Origin: Atopsyche davidsoni
Lineage: Eukaryota; Arthropoda; Insecta; Trichoptera; Hydrobiosidae
Reading direction: 5' to 3'
DNA length: 64,000 nt
Assembly (NCBI GenBank): GCA_022113835.1
Contig: JAILWY010000004.1
Coordinates: 1,739,501-1,803,500, forward strand
Shown: piece after piece, positions 13,471-29,007 of the stretch
Position numbering within the stretch: position 1 is the first letter of the stretch
How the letters are laid out: each line of letters begins with the position of its first letter
Translations under genes and position numbers: made by a program
The notes under the pieces: model-generated
What the model was told of the DNA's origin: nothing
Seen by the model: the letters and a program-made list of their open reading frames with translations, nothing else
Database searches by the model: none

Positions 13471-14259
13471 ATTTTTATTCGGTTATACACATTGGCGATA
13501 TTTTTTTTTTATTCACACGTAAAACGACGAGAATGTTTAGTACCCAACGTATCCAATTCAACTACAGTGTAACCGAATTTGTATCAATATATATGCAGCA
13601 TTTTATTTCTTTAAAATACAAATGTAAACAACAGCGAAATTTATGAAAACAACAAGTCGTTTCCTCTAATAATGTCAATGAAATTGCTTGCCTATAAGTT
13701 TTATCATTGAGTACGATAGTAAACCGATTTATTTTTAGGATTACTTGAATTTTGTTGTTTCCTGTGAAATAAATTAATTTAATATAATGCATAAATAAAA
13801 ACCTGCTGATTGGGCATTCTAATAAAATAATTTATATAAGGGCAGATCGCTAGGGGTTGGTCGTAATCTATTTCCGGCCTGAAACAATTTTAGTGAATGT
13901 CGTATTGTCTACGGGGAAGAGTTTTTTTTTCATGTTTCTAGCCAAACAATTAAATAGGGTTTATTATTTTTAAACCGTTTAATGTCATGTAAAATTAATT
14001 GAATAAAAAATGCTGAAATATATGGAAGACTTTTTTTGGCGGCTTATGCTCTGAAAATCGTAATTAATCTTTGAGACGATCATGGAGAGCTATTTGAGAC
14101 TATGCGTACGTAATACGGATCTCGTTGGATACAACGCACCCTTTTTACTTTAAATTACTTGCAGATGACGACTATCTTTTAAATCTATAAAACCCCTGTT
14201 AGAATCCACGCCCACCTCCGGCACGAAATGATGTCTTTTGTAAACCAACAACCCTTCGC

Positions 14260-15560
14260 TTACTAAACTCTATGGGGTTGTCGTCTTTGAGGATTTGAGA
14301 AGACTTCGCATGAGTCACCAAGGATAATGCACGCTCGCTCATGGCACTAAACTATGACAATACTCGACCATCAACTCCTGAGGTCCAGTGAGGGCACGAG
14401 AAAGCTGCGACGGAACTCAATGGAATTGTCACCTTTCAGGACCTGGGAGATCGAAAAGTTTTGCATGAATCACCCAGGACGGGAAAGTTAGGTTAAGTAA
14501 GTGTTCATGCCATGAATAGAGTATTTAATTACTTGCTCCCAGTTCTAGTGAAAGCATAAGATAACTGTGGAGGAGCTCAATGGAGTTGTCACTTTTCAAA
14601 ACCTGGGAGATCAGAGAGTTTTATACGAGTCTCTTAGAACGGGAATGTTAGGTTAGGTAAGTGTTCATGACGTGAACCGAATATTTGCTCATACTCCTAG
14701 TTTTAGTGAAGGCGTCACAGAACTGTGGAGGAACTCAATGGGGTTGTCACCTTTCAAGACTTGGGAGATCGGAGAGTTTTATATGAGTCTCTTAGAACGG
14801 GAATTTTAGGTTAGGTAAGTGTTCATGACGTGAACCGAATATTTGATCATACTCCTAGTTTTAGCGAAGGCATATGAGACCTGTGGAGGAACTCAATAGG
14901 GTTGTTACCTTTCAGGACCTGGGAGATCAGAGAGTTTTATACGAGTCTCTTAGAACGGGAATGTTAGGTTAGGTTAGGTAAGTGTTCATGGCGTGATCCG
15001 AATATTTGATCATACTCCTAGTTTTAGCAAAGGCATACGAGAACTGTGGAGGAACTCAATGGAGTTGTCACCTTTCAAGACTTGGGAGATCGGAGAGTTT
15101 TATATGAGTCTCTTAGAACGGGAATGTTATGTTAGGTAAGTGTTCATGACGTGAACAGAATATTTGATCATACTCCTAGTTTTAGCGAAGGCATATGAGA
15201 CCTGTGGAGGAACTCAATAGGGTTGTTACCTTTCAAGACCTGGGAGATCAGAGAGTTTTATACGAGTCTCTTAGAACGGGAATGTTATGTTAGGTAAGTG
15301 TTCATGACGTGATCCGAATATTTGATCATACTCCTAGTTTTAGCAAAGGCATGCTAGAACTGTGGAGGAACTCAACGGAGTTGTCATCTTTCAGGACCTG
15401 GGAGATCGGAGAGCTTTGCATGAGTCACCCATGACGGGAAAGTTAGGTTAGGTAAAGGTCATGACGTGAACCGAATATTTGATCATACTCCTAGTTTTAG
15501 CAAAGGCATACGAGAACTGTGGAGGAACTCAATGGGGCTGTCGTTTTTCAGGACCCAGGA
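14260..15560. repeat. ~159-bp tandem array, eight or more units, with TTAGGTTAGG motifs
   Basis: Unit landmarks (AGTTTTAGYRAAGGC) fall at about 14541, 14700, 14859, 15020, 15179, 15336 and 15495, spaced 157-161 bp. A diverged first unit starts near 14384 and a more decayed one near 14260. Each unit carries GGAGGAACTCAATGG, ACCTGGGAGATC and TTAGGTTAGGTAAG; one has three consecutive TTAGGs. Adjacent units alternate between two subtypes (GCATATGAGACC versus GCATACGAGAAC), suggesting a dimeric higher-order unit. No coding function is seen. Confidence 0.9.
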
Positions 15561-15760
15561 GGGTTCCACGTGAGTCCCCGGCGCGTGCCGTGCTCGGTGG
15601 TGCGCGGCCCGGCCGGAGCGGGGGAGGCCGCGGACAGAGGGTGACGGGCTGTACCTGCACCAGGGGGGTGCCCACTACGCCGGTTTTATCGATTGAACAC
15701 CTGTGCCCGCACCTGCCGCCCAGGACCGCAGCGACACTCATATTTTTTAACAAAATTTAT
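15561..15760. other. GC-rich patch abutting the tandem array
   Basis: The array's last unit merges at about 15560 into sequence that is strongly GC-rich up to about 15735 (for example GGCCCGGCCGGAGCGGGGGA). Both strands are open for about 75-95 codons, a by-product of low AT content. No domain was recognised. Confidence 0.3.
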
Positions 15761-15829
15761 TAACTTTTTGATCAAAACAATTGTATGCAGTTTCGTCACA
15801 TTTTACCTGTTGAATATAGGCGTGTCGAC

Positions 15830-15885
15830 ATCTTCATTGCAAGCACCTCGTGGTCCCGGAATCGAACCCGGTTGGAGCTAAAAGT
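15830..15885 (-). repeat. tRNA-like 3' half with B box, probable SINE fragment
   Basis: On the minus strand, CCGGGTTCGATTCCGGGAC forms a perfect T-arm with a canonical B box, but no matching A box or acceptor stem is visible. The flanking sequence toward 15780 is unique in the window. This is most likely a tRNA-derived SINE piece rather than a functional tRNA. Confidence 0.45.
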
Positions 15886-15889
15886 TTTT

Positions 15890-17270
15890 ATTTATTGTTA
15901 CAAAAAAAAAAAACAACAACCGCCCTCTCAAAAGAAAAATTCCGGTGATGAATCAAACTGAACAATCACAATATGCATAATGCTTTTTTAACTTCCTCTT
16001 CCCTTGTGAGGTATCTTCAACTCAAACCATTTATAATTGTACAATACATATATACTAGAAATGTAGCCCGTCACAGAATGACGTATTCGATGAACGATGC
16101 AATAGTGTTTGAACATATTATATGTTTGGCTGAATACTCGAATAGCTGCGTACTCGAATTTTAACGTTTTCTCATGTTTTCCTTCCAATTCATTGTTTGA
16201 CATTTGTGTCACATTTCGTGTCACAAATCATTGTTCTTTATTTGAAAAGTTCTAAATTTGAAATTCTCGAATCCTATAATTCGTACACATTGAAACGCTA
16301 AAGCATATTTTATTCAATTAGTTTACTTGAAATTCGGCACATAACTGCGGAAAAACTTACTGAACTTACATGCAAAAAATCAGCGTTGTATCCTTTAAGA
16401 TATTTTACAGAAAACCAAAAAATGAAACATACATACATACACACACACAATGGATATTATTATTATAGTTTTCAAAACACAGGTGGTGTTCAAACCTACA
16501 CGTCACGGATACATCATCTTGGCGCCGCATCTAATCCAACTACAGTGTCTCTGCAACCGAGCAGAGTTTGAATCATGTCATATAGTGCTCAAGGTGCCAA
16601 TTTAGTACATTAGCGTGTAATTGAATTGGTGTGTATTTTTTTTATACAGGAATTTGAATGCACCCCTGGACAGTAGACGGCAGGTCCGCCCCACGGCACC
16701 CGCCATTCATATAGTTGCTTTGGGGACAAAGAGAGAAGGTAGCTCACCAATTTACGTTAAACTTGGATAATACTCCAAACCGTCAGTGCACGCCGGCGAA
16801 AGGAGTCGGAAAGGGACTGAAAATAATCCCACAAGTCAAATTTGAAATTAATAATAATAATACACGGTTAAAACAATACGCACAAGTGTTTTTGTAATGT
16901 GTATAAAGTGTGTTAAAACTAAACAGTGATAGTGTTATTTTCGATTGCGGTCAACTTTAAAAATGAAACGAATTCAACTGATTTAAAAATATTATAAAAA
17001 AACACTGTTAAAATATTATAGAAACGTGTATTAGTTGTGATAGTAAATACTGTGTAAATCATGGTGAATTTTTTTAATTTGTTAATAACCGTTGAAAAAA
17101 TAAATTTTAATTAGGCTTGTAATCGTTCGAAAATTCGTTCGTAAATTCAACGATTGCTTAATTCAATTAATAAAAATAAAAGTGCTGAAAAATAAATATT
17201 TTGCACCCGCGAGTGTTGCTTGTGTTTTGAAGATATAAAAAAAATCACGTTTGAAATAATGCAAAGTTTT
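15890..17270. other. AT-rich region with microsatellite, upstream of the forkhead gene
   Basis: There is an (CATA)n/(CA)n microsatellite at about 16430-16450 and AT-rich filler. A TATAAA lies at 16901. No exon was recognised; the forkhead promoter could lie in the right half. Confidence 0.35.
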
Positions 17271-17359
17271 TTTGATTCGCTCGGATGGGTGGTTTATTTT
17301 TGTTGAGTGGTGTTTGCCTGGGGAGGTCGGGTGTTTCGTGGTAGACATAAGCCTGAAGA

Positions 17360-17640
17360 TTCTGCCCCTGGTCGGGGGTGGGGGCGGCGGGGGTGGCCAG
17401 CGGTCAGGCTGGTCGAGAATCGATCCACCGGACGCTTCAGTGTCGGACCGTTCCATCGACTGCGACGCACGGCTCAGAGAAAAGGTATTCACCTCACAAA
17501 CCCACAAAAAAAAACAACACCAAACACACCAAAAATCAACTCAAATATACCCTCATAGAAGTGTGCGTTAAAGTGTAATCAAACGCAGCCGAAAATATCG
17601 TGAAGTAGTGACCTCAAAGAAAGAAAATGCAAATCGCAGG
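17360..17640 (+). promoter_or_regulatory. Probable 5' UTR / core-promoter region of the forkhead gene, G-rich run
   Basis: The GC-rich stretch before the forkhead ATG contains a G-run (GGGGGTGGGGGCGGCGGGGG at about 17374-17393) that could form a G-quadruplex. Three overlapping frames are open, but each stops before or soon after the AG acceptor-like TGTCTGTTTCAG at 17671-17682, which is immediately followed by stop codons. It is therefore more likely untranslated leader than coding. A GT donor to pair with that acceptor is uncertain (candidate GAAAAGGTATTC near 17487). Confidence 0.4.
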
Positions 17641-17704
17641 TAACGCGTGCGATTGAAATATTTACTACTTTGTCTGTTTCAGATGAAATAATAGTCGCGA
17701 TAAG

Positions 17705-19594
<1,890 letters not shown>

Positions 19595-22500
19595 GACGGT
19601 CTCCTGCATTTTCAACGGTTTAAATTGTGATGTTTTATATCCAACTGCTCGTAATATGCATGCGTAAATGTATTCTGAAGAGTATTTAAGATGTTTTGGC
19701 GTATTAGATAAACGTGTACCTGCAGATTGATGTTGGTTTCTGTAACGTTTTTTTTAAGTGTGTTGCAGTTTTCATGTTCAGCACTAATATTTTTTCTACT
19801 GTGGTATATTATAGGTGCTGGTAATTTCAATCAGAAAGGTTGTAATCGGGGGCTTAAGTATATAAACGCCGATTTTTTCCCCTCTCCCTAATCAGGCTGT
19901 CAAGTTTACGCAGACAACCTATGATAACAATACACCTTTGGTAATTTTCAAAGGGGAAATAAAAAAATATATCTATGGGGGAAGTGCGGTTACAACCGCA
20001 ATTGAATTTGACATTCAATTAATATGTTTTTACAATAAAAAAAAAAATTAGATACTCCCAGATACATTGTCATATCTTTATTTCATCATTTAAAATTTCA
20101 TAAGGATGAATTTTGATATTTGAAGGCAGAAATAAAAAAAAGGAAATATCACAAAATATTTCCAGAGTGATTGAGCTCAAATAATTTTCTTTAAAAAGCT
20201 GAAGAGAAAAACGTTATCTAGTCTATGAAAAATAATTTTATTTTTATTTCTTAAGTTATCAATTACGTTAATTTAATGCCAAAGAATCATTTTTAGTTGA
20301 TTGAAAATAATGTTAAAAAAAAGTGAGGACGCATTGCACAAACCATGAAATATCGATTATTTCTGAAAAAAATATAAAAAAGCACAATAACGTATTAGTA
20401 ATATATATAAATCCAAAAATTAATATTTATAATTTATTTTTAACTTTCATCTACGGTATTTTCTAGTAAGTCTTGGTGAAACATTTTTGACTACACATTA
20501 TTGGAAATTAATAATGGTTGTATTACTATGGAAACTATCTTCAAATATGTGAGATAAGAAGCTCAATATCTAATTATTTACTGATTAAATTGTCCAACAA
20601 AGCTCAACAAGGGTATTACGAATATTTACCAAGCTCAATATCATAGATTATTTAATAAAACGGAAGTTATGAGCAGATAAAAAGCTATTACATCAGTAGT
20701 AACCTAAATCGCACTAATATTTCACAAAAAAATAATAAAACTGCAATATTAAAAAATAAATCATTTAATGATTAATAATGATACTTAAAGCAGTATTTGC
20801 AATAAAAATTGACAAGAGAAGCTTTATTGAAAAGCAATAAGTTTAAAAAAGTAAATATACAATATTCCCTTACAAATTTTGCTCTAAACACGTGGTGTAA
20901 CGATTGATGAAAACAACGTATTTTAAACCGTCCTTAATATAATGAAAATATACATTTACGTATTATGTAGTCATAGGGATTAACTGTCTTAAATGTAATA
21001 TTTTATATGTTATTCTTAGAAGTGCATAAAATAGTTCTGGTTAGTTTTAAATATTTGTCTAAGTGTTTTCTAAAATAATTTTGTAAAAATGTTGTAGATC
21101 AGATATTCCGTCCGAAATGATGAAAAGTGTTGTACCAATATTTAAATGTTTTGTGTGTGATTAATGTTAAAGCAATATAATAGCCTTAAAAGGTTCAAAC
21201 GAAGCAATCTAATCTCAAAATTTAATGCCGTTACAAATCATGTTATTGCAATTTATGTGAACGGTTATTTTTTAACGGTAGCTCTATGTATTGTGATATG
21301 TACGGCAGTTTTCACACTGCGGATTGAACTTTATATATCTTGCTTATCAAAAAAGCCTTGAAGATAAATAAAAATTCTTTTTAGATTCATACGTAGTCAT
21401 CGCTTTTATATGATTAATGATTTTTTAAATAAACATATATAGTAGAAGTGAAATCATGGTATCTTGTGTATTTAAAAATGTACGTGAAAATTTTCTTTAT
21501 TTTTATATTTACTCCGAAATCATCAAAATATTACTTGCCAAATTAAAATATGGCATTTATCATAAAACAATATTTTATCACTGGTATAATATCACTGGAT
21601 TATGCATTTCGTTTTGTGTTCAAAGTATTGTATTTTAAGTTTAAACACAATGTGCTATGATTATCATAAAATTTTACATGCATTTTCAATCTGAAATAAA
21701 TGACTTAATAATCTGCAATCGATTCGAAATGACAATAGCTTTCGATACAATATGTTAACTGAGTAGAGAAAAGGCCATAATCATAGGTCATTACGGCATA
21801 TGTACATAAAATCAAAGGTTTCACAAATTTTGTTCGGTTAGAAATGTTAGTGTGCCTTCTTACACGTTTGTGTGTTTTTCAAGGGACTTTTGTGTGCCTT
21901 TGTCCCTGCCTTGGTAGGTAAAAGTTGTATGTGAGAATATCTTCCGTCCAATAAATGTGTAAAATATATTAGCGTATCTACATGATGCGTTTATGTAGAA
22001 CCTAGTCATTAAAAATGTACCGTCCCATTTCTGTTAGCTATAATTTATCTTTCTCGCGCATGTAACTACGTTCTTTTGACTAAGGAAAGAAACTTTTACG
22101 TGGAATCGTATTTGTAAATTTTATGCAGGTAAAACTACAAATTTCAATGATCTAGAAACTCAGAATATTTAACAAACTTGAAATACAAGTTAGCCTCTTA
22201 AAGGCCTGAATTATAAGAAGTCTATAATCGCGGTTTTACAATTTGATTTGGGATAATTTTTATGTATTATTAAAATGGTGCCAGTGTTATATAATTTTCA
22301 CTAATTTTGGTTACAATAATCTTTTGCTACCTTTTATATTTAGGTAAGGTTGATTTGATTCTTGATAAATGGGTATGTATTATATTGCCGACCAGGTCAA
22401 GTGTTAAGGTCACATATTTTGTCATGTTTAATTTAATCGTACCCTTTGTAGAAAAATAAAACCTAATATCCTTATGGCACAACTTTAACTTCTAACTATA

Positions 22501-25500
22501 GCTTCTGTAATAAAATTTACTAAACAAAACTTGTGATAGCGACGGTTAAAATCATCTAATCTCAAAGCGCTCACATAATACATACTACGAGTGGAATACG
22601 AATACAACCATTTCTATAGTATAGAAAGCTAGAAAAGTTAAAAGTAAACGGTCTCCTGAGTTATTTTGGTCCTATTTAAAAAAAAGTTGTATAAAATCAA
22701 AAATCGGGGCTCTGATTTACAGTTCACAGAAACCATTGCTACGGTTTCTTTTTAATATAATAGAAATAAAATAATCTTTAGAACTAGTCTATGTATAGAG
22801 TACGATTTAATTTTTATAGAAATAGAGCTGTAAGATTTGTAGGTATTAATGAAAAATATAGTGTATCGAAAATAAATCAAACGGGAATAGTAATATATTA
22901 TACCAACAAAAATATTTTTACTTGATTTTTTATCATTTAGTTCACTTAAATGAATAGTTTTAATTCTGTGTTAGGAGTAAAGGTTTTTGTCAAATATTCT
23001 TTTCTCTATCACCATAAAACATTTGTTCTGATACATTTTAGGTAATAATGTTAACTTAAAAGAAGTTAAATGCTAAAATTAATTAAAAAAAGACATTAAA
23101 ATGATTTTGAACAATCATAACAAAATTTTTCTTTATTCAATAAAATAAATCATTTTATTTACTTTCAAACTCAAATATTTTTATTGTTTTTTTTTAGGCG
23201 AGAAATTTGACGTAAAAGTGTTTTTTCTTATTTAAAATTGAATTTCTTGGTGTATTTTTCTTTTTAACTTAGTAGTTATAATATTTTTAAAAATTATCAA
23301 TGTGTATTTCACAGTGCCACTGTTTATTTTTTTTAGTTTTATATGGGATTACCAGATGTAATTACTTTTTAGAATGTTAAGCCAGCGCTTATCGTGATCA
23401 ATAAACTTACCGATGCTGGTAAAATATTTCCAAGTCATTCCGGGTTTCATGCAATTGTAATGCTCACAATATCCGCTCGTCTAATTTATACAGCCACATC
23501 TAGAGTAAGAGTGTGGCCATTGAATATCAAGCCGAGCAATAAGGCTACTAACCTCCTCTATAGACTAAATATAAGTCTAAAAATTCCCTTCGTAGCCAGC
23601 AGGAAATCCATATAAATGCGAAATAGTAGACTAAAAATACTTTGGCGTTAGAAAAATCAACATTAAAGTTATCTGGTAATCTCAGTCGAAATACCAAAAA
23701 TAAAAGGAACTATTGCCAAAGAAAATAATCATTATCATTATTATTAAAAGTATGTGTAATGCTTAAATTTTATGTATTTCTGATGATACGTATACACACG
23801 TAGAAGAGATGATTATAACGCACATTGTAAGCAAGTCGGTTATGTATTTTCTTAGACCTTTGTTTTGCATTATTGAAATATATTGTATGTAATATTTGCG
23901 TGTGTGACCATGCTCAAGAGGCGCAGTATCCATTATTGTAAATCAGTATTTCAGAATAGAAGTGATTTATTTACAATAAAACAATAAAACAGCATAAATG
24001 GCTTTTATTAAATACACATGCAGTTATTACAATATCAGAGGCAAATTCATTTTAAGAAGAAAAAAATATGATACATTTCGAGATTCGAGGACAAAATTTA
24101 TCTTTGGCCATGGGGTTACATTTATTATAAACATAGAAGATTACAAATTAAACCAGTATACATTAATCTACCGCAGTTGTAAATTTTACTCAACAACTAA
24201 TTAGTCAACTATAGGCTAAAAAATAGGATAATCCTAGTCTTTTAAACTACATAAATATGTTTCTGATCATAAATAGTTCCTCTAGTCCTAAAATACCCTA
24301 AATTTATGGCAAGCCTACAGTGGCTATATTTTTATTTATTTTAGATCAAAATGATGGGTTACATTAAATATATTAAGTAAATTAGTTGGTTTACATTGTG
24401 AAATATTTGACTACGAAAGTTATTTTATTTTATTAGACTACACATACATAAGCTACATCTTAAAAGTTTACATTTAATATAATCAAAAATCGATGAATGC
24501 ACATCTGGTAAATTTGGCACTTTGTCTTAACTGGCTGATCATTAGGCCAATTCCTTTTAGTAATTAGATTAGGTTAGGTTACGCCTCATGTCCGAAGCAT
24601 CTTAGGTACAGCAAAGTCCGCAGTGAAATTAAAATGAAAGAGGCAATCCCATTGAGCTGGAAAGAACTGACTGCTCGGCTTTTATGCTTGCGCCACCGCA
24701 AGTAGTATTGTAAATATCCAGTCGATAACTCTTTATATATATATATATATTTTAAATAATGTGCCGCCGTCCCATAGTCGTAAAATAAAATTAAGAAGTT
24801 GTAAAAATTCATCATAATTTTATGAAGGGTGTGGACGGTAAATATGAATGGGGACCGTACAGAATTGAAAATATCACAAAGTGTCTTTTTTTGGTGAAAC
24901 AATATCAAAAAATTGATACGTATTTTTATCTTCAAGCAAGACTTTATCAAAGAATGAAAAAATATTAAAAAATGAATAAAATAAGTGGGAATTTTTATTC
25001 GGAATATGCATCGGGGAATGTTAAAATAAAATGAGGACTTATAAATAACAATCAGTCGAAAATAAATAAAAACTATTCTAAAATATACTACCATACTTTA
25101 AGTGTAATAAAATTGTATAATAATTATAAAAATAATAATAATTCTTATGTGATACATATAAAAACTTAGTAAGCTCAATTGCTTATACAATAAATAGAAA
25201 GTTTTTTTTACCACACATTATACTTATGAATAATATCCATTTTATTTATGACAGCTGCACATAGTTACTAAATAATAACAAAATTTTGTAATTTATTTAC
25301 GATCCAGATCACAGCTTAAAATGGCACATCGATTTTGCATGTAAATTCAAGAGTTAATAACAAAGAAAATAAGTTTATCAAAAAATTAACACCTATAAAG
25401 TATACATAAAAAAAAAATTACAATAAATAAGGCAAGGTGTTTAAGTGACTAGTTACACCGGACGAATGGCTGACGTCTTTAGGTTGGGTTAGGTTAAGTT

Positions 25501-26752
25501 ATTTTTTTGTCCGATTTACATGTGCAAAGTTTTCAATCACGAAACAAATGCTTGTATTATATAAACCAAACCATATTTTTTATATATAATAATTATGACG
25601 TTGTACTAGCACCCTTTGTGCATTTCCCTTAAAGCGATTGGTCTCGTCTCTCATTCACAGTTTGTTCAACAAAGACGTTGTCAAAATTTAAAATAAATAC
25701 TGAGCATTCGAATATTGTGCGTTGAAAAAAATCTAATTGACATTTTTGATCTTGCGTTGGTAAAAAAACATTATACCAATCAATATATCTTCGGTACTCA
25801 TGTTACCAACTAAGTACGTCTCAATAAAAACGATGCAAATTATCGACGAAATCTGATTTTACATTGTAGGAAGTGTGTTTGTATTGTATAAATATTTATA
25901 TATTGTGCATCTTAATAATACAAACATATTGTTTGTGTAAAAAAAAAATAGTTATGTGCCACGACCCGTGTTATCACATCCAAGAAAATATTAATTTTCC
26001 GCTGGTAAAAATCACATGAGACGGAGACCATATTCTGCGGTTCTGTCCTACGACTAGTTAATTGAAACTTAATTGCAATATGATCCAACATTGATTGAAC
26101 CAATTCGTTGATATATTCGGCCTGAAGAAGAATATATTAACGAAACAAAGTAAGCGAGAAAGTAAATTTGCGAAAGGATATAATGAAACCATTTCCCTCG
26201 AGCCTTCCGACTTGATTCTCGGTTTATTTTACACATGACACGAAACGGTCACTTTTCTTAACCAGCAAAATTCAATCTTCTCCGAAAAGGACCAGTGAGA
26301 ACATAATAGAACTGTGAAGGACCTTAACAGGCCAGGAAGGGTTTCAGATGGTCAGAGGGTTTCACGTAACATAAAAGAATTAACCAATGGTATTTAAAAT
26401 CTTACTATTTGCTTATATAAAAAAGCAATGTCAACGAGGGAGAAGTTTTAGGTGTCATTTATTATATGGGGAAAAAAGTATTTCAGAATGTAAAAAAAAA
26501 ATTTCAGTAAGGAAGAGAAGAAAATATAAAAAAGTGATGGCGGCACGGAAGGAAGGAAAATTTCAATTCGTTTTTTTTCAACAAAATATGTTCATTGTGA
26601 ACATAATTTTTTGTAAAAAGTATCACAATAGAACAATTAGTTCATCAAATATTTTATGTACTTTAGAATTCATTTTAATACATCTAATGTACGACGCTAT
26701 GTTAACTATAGACGAGAAACTACCCTGAAGGTTTTGAGATCTCTTAAATCTA
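19595..26752. other. 7.1-kb AT-rich intergenic region
   Basis: No gene was recognised. A poly(A) hexamer AATAAA at 19958 could end the forkhead transcript, with others further on. A moderately GC-richer patch at about 23375-23610 and another at 24565-24720 (beginning TAGGTTAGGTTACG) stand out; neither matched a family I know. The longer open frames here (for example 24579-25094 minus, 26387-26728 plus) are composed almost wholly of AT-rich codons and look accidental. Confidence 0.5.
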
Positions 26753-29007
26753 TTAGTAATAAAACTCTGACATGGTGTCAGAGAAAATTCTGGCCATCAA
26801 TGCGACCGCCGTATTAATATTCCCACTCGGAAGAGCAGGAAAGATAGAAGCATCTACAACGAACAACCTACTCAATCCTTTCACTTTAAAGTCAAAGTCG
26901 ACAACCGTACTATCCTCTTCAAAAGCTCCCATCTTGCAAGTACCGGCAGGGTGAAATGTTGTCAGAGTCAAATGCTTTACGTAACATTTCCAATAATTCC
27001 TGGAGTCGAATTTAAAGTCTTCGCAACCAGGGAACACGTTTCTGTTTAACTTCGCTCCCAATTTAACCATCGCTTTAGTTTTTAGAAGGTCTTTTATCAG
27101 TTCAATCCCTTTTAAAATAACCTCCATGTCGTCCTCATGAGAGAAATAGTTGGGATTTATTTTCGGTTTAACGAAAGGATTCTTGTTTTGTAGCTCAACA
27201 GTTCCAACGCTTTTTGGATGTAAGACAATAGGCAAAATCGTAATTGAGTTGTTCAGAGTAACTTTGGCGAAGTAATTTTTCCAGGATATTTCATTGATAT
27301 TAATAGCTTTATGTAGGTGAGTACCATGGTCGGTCGTAATTCCAAGAGGCAAAACCATCAGTTGTAAATCTGGTAAATTGCATTTCTTAGTTCCTTTTTT
27401 TGGGTTTATATCACATGTCTTTAAAATAGCTACCGCCTCGGAGCCAGGAGATGTCAACGGACCTTTTCCATTAATGAAATAATCATAAGCATTAACAGGA
27501 TTCAAAAAAGTGGACAAACCAAAGTCTATATGATTATCCAGCAATATCAAATCAAGGCCAGTTGTCACATGGTCCAATAAGTTTTGCCCTACTGGTAGAT
27601 CTTGAATAACATCAATTCCTATATTCTCTAGATGATTTTTGGGTCCTACTCCAGACAGCATCAAAAGCTTTGGTGTCCCTATTGCTCCGGATGCTAAAAT
27701 AACTCCTCTGCTTGCTGTAGCGGTATGTTCTTTTCCAAACCTTTCATATAACACACCTTTGGCGAGAGAGGCCTCAAAGATAATCTTTTTGACAAATGAG
27801 TTAGTCAGGAGAACAGAGTTTCTCATGTAGTATGTTAGTAAATTATGCATTGTCGACCAGCGGGCCCCATTTTTCTGATCGACGACTACCTCCATAAAAC
27901 CGGTTTGATCTAATTCGTTCAAATTATTAATTTTGTATCCGAGCTCTAATCCGGCATTGAGAAAAGCAGATAAGACTTTGGTTTTGTGTTCCAGCTTTGC
28001 TGGTGGGAGATCGAACTTCTCGAGATCTCTTAGATACCTTTGGAGGGTGGACGTGTTGTACATCTCGTTCAGCCATGGAACCATCTCGTTGATGTATCCT
28101 CCGAGGTGGATCATGTTATTCATGCGGCCGGAACCTCCGAGAACTTTGCCCATTGGCCATTTACATTTCTAAAAGATGAAAAAAATAAGAATATATGAGA
28201 ACAGCATATATAAAATATTGGGAGAATATGTGTCCTAAAATGATAGAATTTCCACGACTTTGGAAACATCTTTTAGTAATATGCTTCAAACCAGGTATTA
28301 AGACTGAAGCGTGAAAAGATTTTAAGAGATTGTTATCAATATCATTATGTACTGGCAAAAATATAGAATATATAAAAAATAGCATAACTTAATATATTTA
28401 CAGATAGATCTAGCTAGATATTTTTAAGTCTGAAATTAACCTTTCCAATCATAGCATGGCAGGCATTTTCTTGCTCTGTGGTTTCATACTGCCAGTCATA
28501 CTGAGTCCCCTGCATCATCGGTCCCAAAGTGGGAACGTCGAGCAACATGTTGCCAATGCTACCGGCTTCGAGAATCAAGATTCGCACATTTGGCAGCATC
28601 GACAGGCGGTGAGCTACCAAGGAACCTGCCGTTCCAGATCCCACTACCGAAGCAATACACCAACAGTCAAAGATATATCATATTACAAAAAACTACAAAT
28701 ACAAAATCAAGTGATAAAATATCAAAAATATTTTTTATGCGCAAGTAAAAAGTTTTATACTATAAATACACACTTATCCGTAAATGAAAATAGCGTGAAA
28801 CGAGCATAATTACTTAATAATATCTGAATATATATTTAAGAGACAAAGAAAATACATACCGATAATAAAATCATACAAATCGGTTTTTAGCTCAGGCTCT
28901 AGTAAATAGTGAAAGTATTCTTGGTAATCGGAAAGTTTCATGAGACCATTAAAAACGACAATGCAGAATCCATAAAGAAACAATAATAATAGTATATGGG
29001 ACTCCAT
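26753..29007 (-). CDS. Glucose-methanol-choline (GMC) oxidoreductase, glucose-dehydrogenase-like, secreted, three exons
   Basis: FAD-dependent oxidoreductase of the large insect GMC cluster family (glucose dehydrogenase-type); the substrate is unknown. Exons (minus): 28860-29007, 28441-28643 and 26753-28168, all GT/AG and in phase, giving 588 residues, normal for the family. Seen: a hydrophobic N-terminal signal (ILLLLFLYGFCIVVF), the FAD-binding dinucleotide motif VGSGTAGSLVAHRL split by intron 1 at about residue 50, the GMC signature WPMGKVLGGSGRMNNM, and the second signature GAIGTPKLLMLSGVGP. The active-site motif is HPAGTCKMG, with His about 523, and Asn about 567 (SGNINT) sits where other GMC enzymes carry the second His/Asn. 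Start: the ATG preceding the signal peptide. The gene appears intact and is in the same orientation as the neighbouring RabGGTase gene. Confidence 0.94.

Noticed and set aside
14640..14980. Interstitial telomere
   Set aside because: TTAGG occurs two or three times per 159-bp unit, not as a continuous run, so it is not a telomeric tract.
24579..25094. 171-codon minus ORF in the large intergenic region
   Set aside because: Mostly Ile/Phe/Tyr/Leu codons from AT-rich DNA, no recognisable domain, and no splice partner.
26285..26360. A distant copy of the 159-bp repeat unit
   Set aside because: Only scattered short matches (CCAGTGAGAAC, AACTGTGAAGGA) are seen; without an alignment the similarity is not convincing.
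26387..26728. 113-codon plus ORF downstream of the GMC gene
   Set aside because: AT-driven composition, lies where the GMC 3' UTR should be on the other strand, and has no family resemblance.
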